Part shown: positions 8,026-16,548 of the stretch, in pieces | Position numbering within the stretch: the first letter of the stretch is position 1 | How the letters are laid out: the number at the start of each line of letters is the position of its first letter | Assembly: GCA_964369475.1 (NCBI GenBank) | Contig: CAYJFK010000008.1 | Coordinates: 1 to 60,038 of the forward strand | Direction of reading: 5' to 3' | DNA length: 60,038 nt | Source of the DNA: CAYJFK01 sp964369475 | GTDB taxonomy: Bacteria; Bacillota; Clostridia; Oscillospirales; Feifaniaceae | Notes under the pieces: model-generated | Told to the model about the DNA's origin: nothing | Seen by the model: the letters and a program-made list of their open reading frames with translations, nothing else | Database searches by the model: none | Translations under genes and position numbers: made by a program

Positions 8026-9339
8026 CTACCCACGAATACAAGGTATCGTTATTGTCTCGACTTCGTGTATTGTTTTTTCTATGTCTATCGTTGTAAACAC
8101 ACCGTTTTTGTATAGCACTTTGCCCTTTACCATGGTTAGGCAAACATCGGACGATTTTGCCGAATAAACGACGCTCGACACGACATTGTGACGGGGGTGG
8201 AGGTGCGGTTTATTAAAGTCTATCAAGATTAAATCGGCATCCATTCCCTCTACAATGCGGCCGCTCTCCTTTTCACGTCCTTGCGAATATGCGCCTGCCA
8301 CGGTAGCCATGTATAAGGCTTCTTCGGCGGGAAGTATTGTCGGATCGTAGTTTATACCCTTTTGAATAATGGCGGCAAGCTTTAGGTCGAAGAACATGTC
8401 GTTTGTGTTTATGGCGCAAGCGCTGTCCGTTCCAAGCGATACACGAACTCCGTGCTTTTTAAGTAGTTGGTAGTTTTGCACACCCGATGCAAGCTTTAGA
8501 TTGCTACCGGGGTCGTGCACGGCGGTAACGTCCATTTTGGCAAGTAAATCCATGTCGGACTCGCTTACCCACACGCAGTGCGCCGCCGTAGTTCTTGTGT
8601 CAAAAACACCGCTCTCGTGAAGTACCTCGGTAGGGGTTTTGCCGCCGTTGCGCTTCATGCAGTCGTTGTGCTCGAACTCTGTTTCGGATAGATGTATATG
8701 CATGTTTAGCCCGTGCTTTTTGGCAAGGTCGGCGTATATCTTGTGCACTCTTGGGTAGGACGTATACTCGCCGTGAATTGAAATGTCTGCCTTAATTCTG
8801 CCGTCGTCCTTATTGTGGTAATTCTCGATGAGTTCTAATGTCTCGGTGTATGCTCTGTCCTTTGTGTGGTCGTACTCGGGGTCGAAGGTAATAACACCGT
8901 TTGACAGGTTTGCCATAACACCGATATTTTTTATAATCTCGGCATGTTGAGGTTGGAACATGTACATGTCGGTGTAGGAAACACATCCCGAAGCAATTGA
9001 CTCGGCTATGCCAAGCGTGCAAGCAGGGGCTACTACCTCTTTTGTAAGCTTTGCCTCGGCAGGCCATATGTGTTTTTCGAGCCATTCTTGTAGGCGGTAT
9101 TCATCGGCAAAGCCACGCAAAGCAGTCATTGCATTGTGGAGATGGGTGTTATAAAGCCCGGGACACATAACCTTATCTGTGCAGTCTACTACCTCGTACC
9201 CTGCCCCCTTTGCCGAGTCGGGAGGTGTTAGGCTAATCGAGGTTATTTTTTTGCCATCTACCAAAACATGCGCATTATCAAGCACTCGTTTGTTTTGGTC
9301 CATCGTTATAACGGTAACGTCTTTAAACCAGTATCTCAT
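8026..9339 (-). CDS. mtaD: 5'-methylthioadenosine/S-adenosylhomocysteine deaminase-type amidohydrolase
   Basis: This 437-residue cytosolic metallohydrolase belongs to the TrzN/SsnA/MtaD branch of the amidohydrolase superfamily. Metal ligands are visible in THLHNAM, HIHLSE, AAHCVW and LGTDSAC. Members deaminate S-adenosylhomocysteine, methylthioadenosine or adenosine, or dechlorinate triazines. The neighbouring purine nucleoside phosphorylase gene, 9 bases upstream on the same strand, supports a role in adenosine or SAH salvage: deamination to the inosyl compound, then phosphorolysis. Exact substrate preference cannot be read from the sequence, and guanine or other deaminase activity remains possible. 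Confidence 0.85.
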   Translation of the reverse strand: MRYWFKDVTVITMDQNKRVLDNAHVLVDGKKITSISLTPPDSAKGAGYEVVDCTDKVMCPGLYNTHLHNAMTALRGFADEYRLQEWLEKHIWPAEAKLTKEVVAPACTLGIAESIASGCVSYTDMYMFQPQHAEIIKNIGVMANLSNGVITFDPEYDHTKDRAYTETLELIENYHNKDDGRIKADISIHGEYTSYPRVHKIYADLAKKHGLNMHIHLSETEFEHNDCMKRNGGKTPTEVLHESGVFDTRTTAAHCVWVSESDMDLLAKMDVTAVHDPGSNLKLASGVQNYQLLKKHGVRVSLGTDSACAINTNDMFFDLKLAAIIQKGINYDPTILPAEEALYMATVAGAYSQGREKESGRIVEGMDADLILIDFNKPHLHPRHNVVSSVVYSAKSSDVCLTMVKGKVLYKNGVFTTIDIEKTIHEVETITIPCIRG

Positions 9340-9348
9340 AATATCTCC

Positions 9349-10170
9349 TTATATTTTAGCTATACACTGTCTTACAAGATTGCAAAAACGATCTTTGGCA
9401 AGAGCTGCAATTTCGCTTACTTCGCCGGGGATATATGCCATTTTGACCATTCCTGCCGCAAGATTTGTCATGAGCGAAAAACCAAGCACCTTCATACCGC
9501 AATGAGCGGCGGCAATAGCTTCGGGCACTGTCGACATACCTGCCGCATCGCCACCGAGCATTCTGCAAGCTCTGATCTCGGCAGGGGTTTCAAACTGCGG
9601 GCCTGTAAAGTAGAAATATACACCCTCTTGCAGTCTCATGCCAAGTTCGCAAGCGGTCTCCAGTGCCATGTCTCGTAGTGTCGATGTGTAAACATCTCCC
9701 ATATCGCACCAACGTCCGCCAAACTCTGGCACATTGGGGCCTGTTAGAGGGTTTGGGTCGAATAGCCTTATGTGGTCGGATATAAGCATTATATCGCCCT
9801 GACGGTATGTGTGATTTACAGCACCTGCCGCATTTGTAACGATCATGCTCTCGCAACCGAGAAGCTTTGCAAGGCGCACGGGAAATGCAACTTCTTCGCC
9901 TGTGTAGCCCTCGTAGATATGTATTCTGCCCTGCATAACCATAACACGTCTACCCGACAGCCTCCCAAAGACATAATTGCCCTTGTGCGAGCTTACGGTC
10001 GATACTCTGTGATTTGGTACTTCTTTGTATGATATAACAATGGGATCTTCCACTTCTTCTGCAAGGTAACCGACACCCGTGCCGAGTATTACAAGCATTT
10101 CGGGCTGAAAGTCTCCTATTTTTTCCTTTAGGAAGTCTGCCGCTTCTTTATAGGCTGAAAATGGTATCAT
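9349..10170 (-). CDS. punA: Purine nucleoside phosphorylase
   Basis: This 273-residue enzyme splits purine (deoxy)nucleosides with phosphate into base and ribose-1-phosphate. The low-molecular-mass trimeric PNP family is shown by LGTGVG near the N-terminus (phosphate loop), SSHKGN, GRIHIYEGY, VTNAAGAVN and the purine-binding region TGPQFETPAEIRA followed by GMSTVPE. The length matches the family. It lies 9 bases upstream of the amidohydrolase gene in a two-gene salvage operon. Confidence 0.95.
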   Translation of the reverse strand: MIPFSAYKEAADFLKEKIGDFQPEMLVILGTGVGYLAEEVEDPIVISYKEVPNHRVSTVSSHKGNYVFGRLSGRRVMVMQGRIHIYEGYTGEEVAFPVRLAKLLGCESMIVTNAAGAVNHTYRQGDIMLISDHIRLFDPNPLTGPNVPEFGGRWCDMGDVYTSTLRDMALETACELGMRLQEGVYFYFTGPQFETPAEIRACRMLGGDAAGMSTVPEAIAAAHCGMKVLGFSLMTNLAAGMVKMAYIPGEVSEIAALAKDRFCNLVRQCIAKI

Positions 10171-10242
10171 TTCTCATTCCTCCAACAATTTATTTTATAA
10201 TATTATTGTACACAAAAAAAGCATCTATGTAAAGAATTAATA

Positions 10243-10271
10243 TTGACTTGCAGTTGGATTTTGTATATTAT
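10243..10271 (+). promoter_or_regulatory. Probable sigma-A promoter
   Basis: TTGACT and TATTAT are separated by 17 bases, about 31 bases before the start codon of the flavin reductase gene, which has an AAAGGAGGG ribosome binding site. Confidence 0.65.
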
Positions 10272-10302
10272 ATAATATAGAGAATTTTAAAGGAGGGTTA
10301 AA

Positions 10303-10845
10303 ATGCCAAGAATTACAATACTGATGGGCAGCCCAAACGAGGGCGGTAACACCGATACTCTATGTCGATCCTTTACAACAGGTGCAAAGGGTGCAGGGGC
10401 TGAGGTTACACAGATAAACCTTGCCGGAAAGAAGCTTTTACCATGTACAGATTGCAAGGGATGCTTCACGGCGAAAAAATGCGTCCTTGATGACGATATG
10501 AAGGAAATCCACGAGCGTCTTTCTCAAACAGATGTGCTTGTACTTGCTACACCACTTCACTTCTTTTCCTATTCATCACAACTTAAGATACTAACAGATA
10601 GGCTAAGAAAACCCACTTTAAAAAGTTACCCTATTGTAGCATCGGCACTTCTTGCCGTTGCCGCAAATCCAAGCGATGATGTTTTTAACATTATTGTCGA
10701 TACATTTAGCCGTGTGACAGAGTATAACGGTTGGACAAATATCGGGTGCGTTAAAGTCCCCGGAGTTCATGCCGCAGGCGATATAGAGGGTAACAGACAG
10801 CTAGATATGGCAAGCAGTCTTGGCAGAATGTCGGCCGCTATTTAG
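10303..10845 (+). CDS. NADPH-dependent FMN reductase / flavodoxin-like oxidoreductase
   Basis: The 180-residue product has a flavodoxin-like fold. GSPNEGGNTD near the N-terminus is the FMN phosphate loop, and ATPLHFFSYSSQLK is the second FMN contact. A cysteine cluster (PCTDCKGC...KC) resembles that in iron-sulfur flavoproteins and may bind a cluster or take part in redox chemistry. Its substrate is unknown. It is a single-gene unit with its own promoter (10243-10271) and terminator (10891-10919). Confidence 0.85.
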   Translation: MPRITILMGSPNEGGNTDTLCRSFTTGAKGAGAEVTQINLAGKKLLPCTDCKGCFTAKKCVLDDDMKEIHERLSQTDVLVLATPLHFFSYSSQLKILTDRLRKPTLKSYPIVASALLAVAANPSDDVFNIIVDTFSRVTEYNGWTNIGCVKVPGVHAAGDIEGNRQLDMASSLGRMSAAI

Positions 10846-10890
10846 TTTTGTAGGTTTAGATTTGTATTAGCATAAGCTGAATATTGCTAT

Positions 10891-10919
10891 AAAAGCGACA
10901 GGGTTTTCTGTCGCTTTTT
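10891..10919 (+). terminator. Rho-independent terminator
   Basis: AAAAGCGACAG pairs with CTGTCGCTTTTT around a 6-base loop, 45 bases after the flavin reductase stop. Confidence 0.85.
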
Positions 10920-11004
10920 GTTTGCTTAAATTTTACTATGAATAAGTTGCCGTTATTCTCCATAAGCTTTAATGGGTAATATTTCTTAAAGGAGTTGGAC
11001 GACA

Positions 11005-11475
11005 GTGAAAAAGAGCATAAAAACATTTGCAATCTTTGTGTTAATCCCCGTTATACTCGGCTTTCTATCGAGCTTTTTTGTGGGAGATGTAGGAGCAGAC
11101 TACGAAATGCTCTTTAAACCTCCCCTATCTCCAAGCAGCTCAATTTTTCCAATTGTCTGGACCATTCTATACATTTTAATGGGCATAGCCTCCTACCTCG
11201 TTTACACATCAGACGGCCCACAAGATGAAGTGCAAAGCGCTTTGTCGCTCTACTTCCTCTCGCTTGCCGTAAATGTTGTGTGGCCCTTTATCTTCTTTAG
11301 GTTAGATGCATACTTTATAGCCCTATTGTGGCTTGTACTGCTTCTCGTCCTTGTTGTAGCTGTCACCAAACGGTTTTTCGCCATATCTAAGGTGGCGGGA
11401 ATTCTAATGGTGCCTTATGTATTGTGGCTTATATTTGCAGGGTATTTAAATTTGTTTATATACCTTTATAATTAG
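11005..11475 (+). CDS. tspO: TspO/MBR-family membrane protein
   Basis: This 156-residue protein has five hydrophobic helices and the family signatures FKPPLSPSSSIFPIVWTILY (first loop and helix 2), VNVVWPFIFF (helix 3) and a C-terminal VPYVLWLIFAGYLN. TspO proteins bind tetrapyrroles and related ligands and modulate stress or porphyrin responses. The start is GTG at 11005, chosen because AAAGGAG lies about 10 bases upstream. It is a single gene followed by a strong terminator. Confidence 0.93.
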   Translation: MKKSIKTFAIFVLIPVILGFLSSFFVGDVGADYEMLFKPPLSPSSSIFPIVWTILYILMGIASYLVYTSDGPQDEVQSALSLYFLSLAVNVVWPFIFFRLDAYFIALLWLVLLLVLVVAVTKRFFAISKVAGILMVPYVLWLIFAGYLNLFIYLYN

Positions 11476-11531
11476 AATGTGAGACTTTTAGGGCGAAGGT
11501 TTTTTAGAATGTAGGTATTAGTTTGCAAAAT

Positions 11532-11572
11532 AAAAACCATGTGAGAAAGCGTACTTTCTTGCATGGTTTTTT
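11532..11572. terminator. Terminator after tspO
   Basis: AAAACCATG pairs with CATGGTTTT, with an inner GAAAG/CTTTC stem, followed by a T-run on the plus strand. It lies between tspO and the convergent zinc-ribbon gene. Confidence 0.8.
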
Positions 11573-11635
11573 GCTTACAAAAAGCTATAAACTATAAAAT
11601 AGCACTCGCCGATTTATAGCACCCAAACATGCCGC

Positions 11636-11938
11636 TTATCGATAGTCGTACTTACAAAAGGGGCATTTAACAAAGTCCATCTCGTGAGACATACCGCATT
11701 TTGGGCAGCTCTTTTTTGCTATTTTATCCCCTTCATAACTCTCAAAGCTGTTCTCCATAAAGAATTCAAGATGCCGACAGCTCGGACATGCATATATCGA
11801 CATTTCCAAAGCGCCTGCAAGTAGGTTGGGCCAGTCTCCGAGAAAAAAACTCGTCTGTCCGAGCTGAAATTTTTCCCTAGTTAAATAGCTCATTTTTGTG
11901 CCGCATATTGTGCAAAAAACTTCCTTTTTTGTATTCAC
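11636..11938 (-). CDS. Small zinc-ribbon protein of unknown function
   Basis: The 100-residue product holds four CxxC-type knuckles: CTIC near residue 9, CPSC in the middle, and CPKC and CPFC near the C-terminus. This suggests two zinc ribbons. No catalytic domain is visible. It is a stand-alone gene facing the tspO terminator. A nucleic-acid or protein-binding role is usual for such proteins but cannot be specified. Confidence 0.75.
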   Translation of the reverse strand: MNTKKEVFCTICGTKMSYLTREKFQLGQTSFFLGDWPNLLAGALEMSIYACPSCRHLEFFMENSFESYEGDKIAKKSCPKCGMSHEMDFVKCPFCKYDYR

Positions 11939-12051
11939 TTAAACACCCTTTCATGCCCGATGCATTTTATATATATTTATTTTATATAATTATATATCGG
12001 TATCTTCGTTATGTCAATCTAAACGCAGATTGACTTTTTTGTAAATAACAC

Positions 12052-12080
12052 TTGATTTTTATCTGTTTAAATTTTATAAT
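12052..12080 (+). promoter_or_regulatory. Probable sigma-A promoter of pepD
   Basis: TTGATT and TATAAT are separated by 17 bases, 28 bases upstream of the chosen GTG start of pepD. Confidence 0.65.
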
Positions 12081-12108
12081 TAGATATTATAAATTAGGAG
12101 GGGATTTT

Positions 12109-13566
12109 GTGCAAAAGGTTACAATAGGATACGAGCCAAGCGCAGTGCTTGGATATTTCGAAGAAATTTCGGCCATCCCGAGAGGATCGGGCAACGAGGA
12201 GGCCGTTGCAAATTATGTGTATAATTGGGGTAAGGATTTAGGGCTTGATGCTTATAAGGACGAACATCACAATGTTGTGCTTAAAAAGGCAGCCTCTAAG
12301 GGTTACGAAGGTGTAGCTCCCATTATGCTACAAGGTCATTTAGACATTGTGCCCGTCAAGTTACCCGGTTGCGATCACGACTTTGAAAAAGACCCACTTC
12401 CATTATATGTAGAGGACGGCAAACTCCGTTCTCGTGGTACTACTCTTGGCGCAGACAACGGCAATGCCATTGCCTACATGATGGGCGTACTTGCCGACAA
12501 CGAGATTATTCATCCTCCGCTCGAGTGCATATTCACAGCGGCCGAGGAGATCGGACTTGTGGGCGCAAGCAAGCTTGATAAAAACTCCTTTACAGCAAAG
12601 CGCATGATAAACATGGACGCAGGCGGCCTTGATATGAGGGAGTGTACCGTTTCCTGCGCAGGCGGTCTCGAGCTTAAAATGACACAGCCTGCCAAATGGA
12701 TCAAAGGCGAGGGCGAGTTTATAAAGCTATCCATTACAGGCCTTCAGGGTGGTCACTCTGCAATTGCCATTCACGTTGGCAGAGGCAACGGCGCAAAGCT
12801 TATGTCGAGAATTATAAACCGTGTGTCGCTACATACAAAGACAAGCGTTGCAAGCTTTTTCGGCGGCGACAAGATGAATGCCATTGTCAGCGCTTGCGAT
12901 GCTGTTATATCGGTTGCAGACAAGGCTGTGGCTCTTGAAAAGATAAATGCGACAATTAAAGAGATAAAAGAAGAACTAAGCGTTACCGACAAGGGTTTTA
13001 ACTGCAAGGTGGAGGAAATAGCTCCTCTTGACAAGATGCTCGACTTGGATCAGAGCAAGAGAATGATGCAGTTTATCCTCACAATCCCTTCGACTGTCAG
13101 AGACATGAGCTTTGAAATCGAGGGTCATCCCCTCAATTCCAACAACTTGGGAGCAGTCCAGCTTTGCGACGAGCAAATACTTGTTTGGACACTTGGCAGA
13201 AGTGGTGACGACAGCCGCATGGCCGCTATGGGCGAAGAAGTTATGGCTCTTGCAGATGTATTTGGCTACGATGTACAGGTAGGCGCAAGCTTTAGCGGTT
13301 GGAAATACAATCCGAATTCCGAACTTAGAAAGGTGCATAAAGAACTATTTATGGATGTGTTCGGGCTTGACTTATTCGAATCGGCAACTCATGGCGGACT
13401 TGAGTGCGGCGTATTTTATGGACTCGAACCCGAGATGGATACAATATGCTTTGGTCCTATATCGGACGGCGCACACACTCCCGAGGAGTATGTAGACCTA
13501 AAGTCATTTAACGAAATGTACTGCTACTTAGTCCGATTGTTAGAGGTGCTTGCAAAGAACGGCTAA
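12109..13566 (+). CDS. pepD: Aminoacyl-histidine dipeptidase (Xaa-His dipeptidase, carnosinase)
   Basis: This cytosolic M20-family metallopeptidase of about 485 residues releases the N-terminal amino acid from Xaa-His and other dipeptides. Zinc ligands are visible in GHLDIVP, GADNGNAIA, AAEEIGLVGA and near the C-terminus in THGGLECG. The dimerisation (lid) domain lies between. A longer frame begins at 12052, but the start is set at GTG 12109 because AGGAGGGG sits 5 bases upstream and the product then has the normal family length. The 12052-12080 region is then the promoter. It is a single-gene unit with a terminator at 13635-13662. Confidence 0.93.
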   Translation: MQKVTIGYEPSAVLGYFEEISAIPRGSGNEEAVANYVYNWGKDLGLDAYKDEHHNVVLKKAASKGYEGVAPIMLQGHLDIVPVKLPGCDHDFEKDPLPLYVEDGKLRSRGTTLGADNGNAIAYMMGVLADNEIIHPPLECIFTAAEEIGLVGASKLDKNSFTAKRMINMDAGGLDMRECTVSCAGGLELKMTQPAKWIKGEGEFIKLSITGLQGGHSAIAIHVGRGNGAKLMSRIINRVSLHTKTSVASFFGGDKMNAIVSACDAVISVADKAVALEKINATIKEIKEELSVTDKGFNCKVEEIAPLDKMLDLDQSKRMMQFILTIPSTVRDMSFEIEGHPLNSNNLGAVQLCDEQILVWTLGRSGDDSRMAAMGEEVMALADVFGYDVQVGASFSGWKYNPNSELRKVHKELFMDVFGLDLFESATHGGLECGVFYGLEPEMDTICFGPISDGAHTPEEYVDLKSFNEMYCYLVRLLEVLAKNG

Positions 13567-13634
13567 TTTGTGTTTAGCTTAGATTGACTGCTTAGGCGCA
13601 CCTCAGCGGCGCACCGCTCGACATAACCGTAAAC

Positions 13635-13662
13635 AAAAGGACAGCCGATTGGCTGTCCTTTT
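13635..13662. terminator. Bidirectional terminator
   Basis: AAAAGGACAGCC pairs with GGCTGTCCTTTT around GATT, between the convergent pepD and SASP genes. Confidence 0.88.
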
Positions 13663-13685
13663 ATTTATGCTTTATAAGCTTTAGG

Positions 13686-13880
13686 TTATTTCGATGTCTT
13701 GTTTGTCATTGTGTTCTCGTAGGACTCGATCATCTTCTTAACCATTTGGCCGCCTACCGAACCGGCTTCCTTAGATGTTAGATCGCCGTTGTAACCCTGC
13801 TTTAGGTTTACGCCTACTTCGTTTGCAGCTTCCATCTTAAAGTTCTCAAGTGCAGCCTTTGCGCTCTTATTCTTAGCCAT
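13686..13880 (-). CDS. Alpha/beta-type small acid-soluble spore protein
   Basis: This 64-residue protein has the two SASP signatures: the N-terminal region ending in FKMEAANEVGV, with the germination-protease (GPR) recognition site, and the C-terminal EAGSVGGQMVKKMI. These proteins coat forespore DNA and protect it against UV and heat, and are degraded by GPR on germination. The gene is direct evidence for spore formation. Expression in the forespore by sigma-G is expected from the family, but I could not assign a promoter. Confidence 0.95.
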   Translation of the reverse strand: MAKNKSAKAALENFKMEAANEVGVNLKQGYNGDLTSKEAGSVGGQMVKKMIESYENTMTNKTSK

Positions 13881-13901
13881 GTTTAAAATCTCCTCTAAAT
13901 A

Positions 13902-13939
13902 AAAAATATTAACGGGCTTTTTAACCCGCTAATATTTTT
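13902..13939 (-). terminator. Terminator of the amidotransferase-like gene
   Basis: On the minus strand AAAAATATTAGCGGG pairs with the CCCGTTAATATTTTT arm around a short loop, 30 bases after the stop of the gene at 13970-14689 and upstream of the SASP gene. Confidence 0.75.
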
Positions 13940-13969
13940 ATCCTGTTATGGCTTTTTTATTATAGGAAA

Positions 13970-14689
13970 TTATTTCATATTCTCTTTGCACATGTCGAGG
14001 AACTTATTAAAGAGCGGTTCCATGTTTGTTAGATCGTCTTCTCTCCAGTCTCCGCACTGGCGTTCGGGGTGGAACTGCACTGCAAGCATGGGGAGTGTTT
14101 TGTGCTCGACCGCCTCTATAATGTAGTCGTCCTTAGAATGTGCCGATACTTTTAGCGTGTCCGCAAGGCGTTTAATGCATTGGTGATGGAGAGAGTTAAT
14201 GACAATTTCATTATTGCCGAAAACTTCTTCCATAATTGTACCTGCCTCTATTGTTGCGCTGTGCTTTGTGTTGGAGTGTATTGTACTACGCTCGACAGGA
14301 ATATCCTGATGTAGCGTTCCGCCCTCCATTGTATTGATAAATTGAAGCCCTCTGCATATTCCAAGTGTTGGCTTGCCCGTTTTCATCCACTTCTTATATA
14401 ATACTTCCTCATGACGGTCTCTGCACTTTGTCATGTAGACCGTGTTGTACTTAGGTTGCTCACCATATAGCTCTGTATCGACATCGGCACCGCCTGTAAA
14501 AACACAGCCGTCTGCCATTTCTATATAATGGTCTATATTATCTGTATCCTTGCAATAGGGAATCATTATCGGAATACCGCCACAAAGCTCGATCGAATCG
14601 AGATAAGATTCTGTAAGCCCTAAAAAAGGTTTGTTTAAAATTGCTGTTTCTTCCCAGTGACATGAATAAAGTATTATCGGCTTTCTCAT
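13970..14689 (-). CDS. Class I glutamine amidotransferase-like gamma-glutamyl hydrolase (peptidase C26), paralog A
   Basis: This 239-residue protein has the C26/PuuD-type fold. The nucleophile Cys is in LGICRGLQ, the catalytic His-x-Glu in VQFHPE, and a TGGADVD loop lies near the N-terminus. Relatives hydrolyse gamma-glutamyl-GABA or folate polyglutamate. The paralog at 15202-15912 is similar over its whole length, sharing for example GKPTLGICRGLQF, LHQDIPVERSTIHS, HHQCIKRLAD and HPERQCGDW. No amidotransferase synthase partner lies next to it, so it probably acts alone. The substrate is unknown. Confidence 0.88.
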   Translation of the reverse strand: MRKPIILYSCHWEETAILNKPFLGLTESYLDSIELCGGIPIMIPYCKDTDNIDHYIEMADGCVFTGGADVDTELYGEQPKYNTVYMTKCRDRHEEVLYKKWMKTGKPTLGICRGLQFINTMEGGTLHQDIPVERSTIHSNTKHSATIEAGTIMEEVFGNNEIVINSLHHQCIKRLADTLKVSAHSKDDYIIEAVEHKTLPMLAVQFHPERQCGDWREDDLTNMEPLFNKFLDMCKENMK

Positions 14690-14982
14690 ATTCTACCCCC
14701 AAAAATTTAATCTACGTTTTGTATTATAGCACACTTGTATACAATAAGCAAGTATACAATTCATACAAATATACATTAACATTTTGTTACTATCTGCATA
14801 AATAGAATGTTACATAACAAACTATACGCTTTGTTATTAATAATATTATATATGAACAAATTGTAAATAAATTGTTATTTCAGCAAAAAAGTTTGATCTG
14901 TACATACTTTTTTAATATTACTATGCTATTATACAAAGTTAGGATTTTGATTCCTTTATTTATCTGCTTTTAAGCCAATAAA

Positions 14983-15192
14983 AAAACCACTCCTCAGAGT
15001 GGTTTTCAGGCTGGAGAAAAACTAAAATCAAGCCCCTTCGGAAGGAGGGGGGAGCGGCGAGGGGGCACCATCAGGGTGCCCTCTGGCGTTAAATTCCCGC
15101 CCCGAGGGCGTTAAAATCAGCGCCAGCTGATTTTTTCAGCTTGGAGAAAACACTTTTTCTCCAAGCTGAAAACCACTCCTCAGAGTGGTTTT
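14983..15192. repeat. Duplicated terminator hairpin flanking an inserted segment
   Basis: The same 24-base hairpin with A and T tails (ACCACTCC-TCA-GAGTGGT core) occurs at 14983-15006 and 15169-15192. Between the copies lies about 160 bases containing the dispersed repeat (15013-15067), a GGGTGCCC region, and a stem CTTGGAGAAAA / TTTTCTCCAAG. The outer copy serves as the terminator of the gene at 15202-15912. The layout suggests insertion of a small element with duplication of the terminator. Confidence 0.7.
15013..15067. repeat. Dispersed non-coding repeat, copy 2
   Basis: This is the reverse complement of the first 56 bases of the window, with one G more in a homopolymer and one base fewer near the end. 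It lies between the two copies of the duplicated terminator hairpin. Confidence 0.75.
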
Positions 15193-15201
15193 TTGTTTAG
15201 T

Positions 15202-15912
15202 TTAGCCTTTGCACATCTCTACAAACTTTTTAAATAGAGGTTCCATATTTGTTGTGCCTTCGTCGCACCAGTCGCCACATTGACGCTCAGGGTGATACTG
15301 AACAGCAAACATTTTCTCTGTTTTATGGGCAATGCCTTCTATAATGTAGTCATCTGTCGAGTATGCTGTAACTTCAAATACATCTGCAAGGCGCTTGATG
15401 CACTGGTGATGGTAAGAGTTGACCGTTACAGGGTCAGATCCGAAGATCTCCTCCATAATTCCGCCCTTTTCAAGCGAAATATCGTGCTTTGTATCGGAAT
15501 GGATCGTGCTGCGCTCGACAGGAATGTCCTGATGAAGCGAGCCGCCCTCCATTATGTTCATAAACTGAAGTCCTCTGCAAATTCCAAGTGTTGGCTTGCC
15601 CGTTGCCTTCCACTTTTTGTATAGCTTTTCTTCGTGATTGTCTCTTGCCTCTGTAAAGGATACAGTGTTGTACTTTTTTGCCTCTCCATACAGTTCAGGG
15701 TTTACATCGTAGCCGCCCGAGAATATAACACCATCTGCCATGTCCACGAAATAATCCAAATTGTCATCATCACAATAGGGCAAGATTAGCGGAATACCGC
15801 CTGCTATTTCAACGGAATCTGCATATGCTTGCGGTACTACAAGTACAGGTTTGCTAAAAACTGCGGTCTTTTCGTCCCAATGACATGTGATAAGAATTAC
15901 AGGCTTTTTCAT
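15202..15912 (-). CDS. Class I glutamine amidotransferase-like gamma-glutamyl hydrolase (peptidase C26), paralog B
   Basis: This 236-residue C26-family hydrolase has the nucleophile Cys in LGICRGLQ and the catalytic pair in VQYHPE. It is clearly a tandem-type duplicate of the gene at 13970-14689, on the same strand and separated by about 510 bases of hairpin-rich DNA. Each copy has its own terminator, so they are probably expressed separately. The start at 15912 follows AAGGGGA. Function beyond hydrolysis of a gamma-glutamyl or amide bond is not assigned. Confidence 0.88.
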   Translation of the reverse strand: MKKPVILITCHWDEKTAVFSKPVLVVPQAYADSVEIAGGIPLILPYCDDDNLDYFVDMADGVIFSGGYDVNPELYGEAKKYNTVSFTEARDNHEEKLYKKWKATGKPTLGICRGLQFMNIMEGGSLHQDIPVERSTIHSDTKHDISLEKGGIMEEIFGSDPVTVNSYHHQCIKRLADVFEVTAYSTDDYIIEGIAHKTEKMFAVQYHPERQCGDWCDEGTTNMEPLFKKFVEMCKG

Positions 15913-16068
15913 AGATAAAATCCCCTTTTTATTTAAATTTATTGCACTTTAGCTCCAAGAAATATTATAGCATAGCAGAAGCAGTTGCGCAAGTATACAC
16001 TTCACACAAATATACAATGTCATTTTTTGTGCTTTTGTATACATTAAGGCAAAGGGGTCTTTTAAAAT

Positions 16069-16548
16069 CTATTTTACTATAACACAAACGGCATGTGCTG
16101 CAATGCCCTCCTTAGCGCCTGTAAAGCCAAGACCTTCTTCTGTCGTCGCTTTCACGCTCACACGTACTACATCTATACCGAGTGTTTGCGAGATAATTTT
16201 TCTCATATTTTCTATGTATGGTGCAAGTTTTGGGCACTGCGCAATTATAGTAACATCGACATTCGACACTCTATATCCCTCTTTTTTAATTAGCGACATT
16301 ACACGCTCCAAGAGCATTATGCTCGATGCACCCTTGTACTTATCGTCGCTCGGAGGAAAATGCTTGCCTATATCGCCAAGAGCGACTGCACCAAGCAATG
16401 CATCCATAAGAGCGTGCGTTGCAACGTCTGCATCGGAATGGCCTAAAAGCCCGACATCATGCGAGATTTCTATCCCGCAAAGTATAAGTTTTCTTCCCTC
16501 TGCAAAGCGGTGGACATCGTATCCGTGACCCATTCTTATATCTGTCAT
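16069..16548 (-). CDS. ispF: 2-C-methyl-D-erythritol 2,4-cyclodiphosphate synthase
   Basis: This 159-residue enzyme of the MEP isoprenoid pathway cyclises CDP-methylerythritol 2-phosphate with loss of CMP. Signatures are GHGYDVH (metal ligands Asp and His), LLGHSDADV (second metal His), DIGKHFPPSD and a C-terminal KATTEEGLGFTG. Its start overlaps the end of ispD by 4 bases, so the two are translationally coupled and catalyse non-adjacent steps of the same pathway. Confidence 0.96.
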   Translation of the reverse strand: MTDIRMGHGYDVHRFAEGRKLILCGIEISHDVGLLGHSDADVATHALMDALLGAVALGDIGKHFPPSDDKYKGASSIMLLERVMSLIKKEGYRVSNVDVTIIAQCPKLAPYIENMRKIISQTLGIDVVRVSVKATTEEGLGFTGAKEGIAAHAVCVIVK

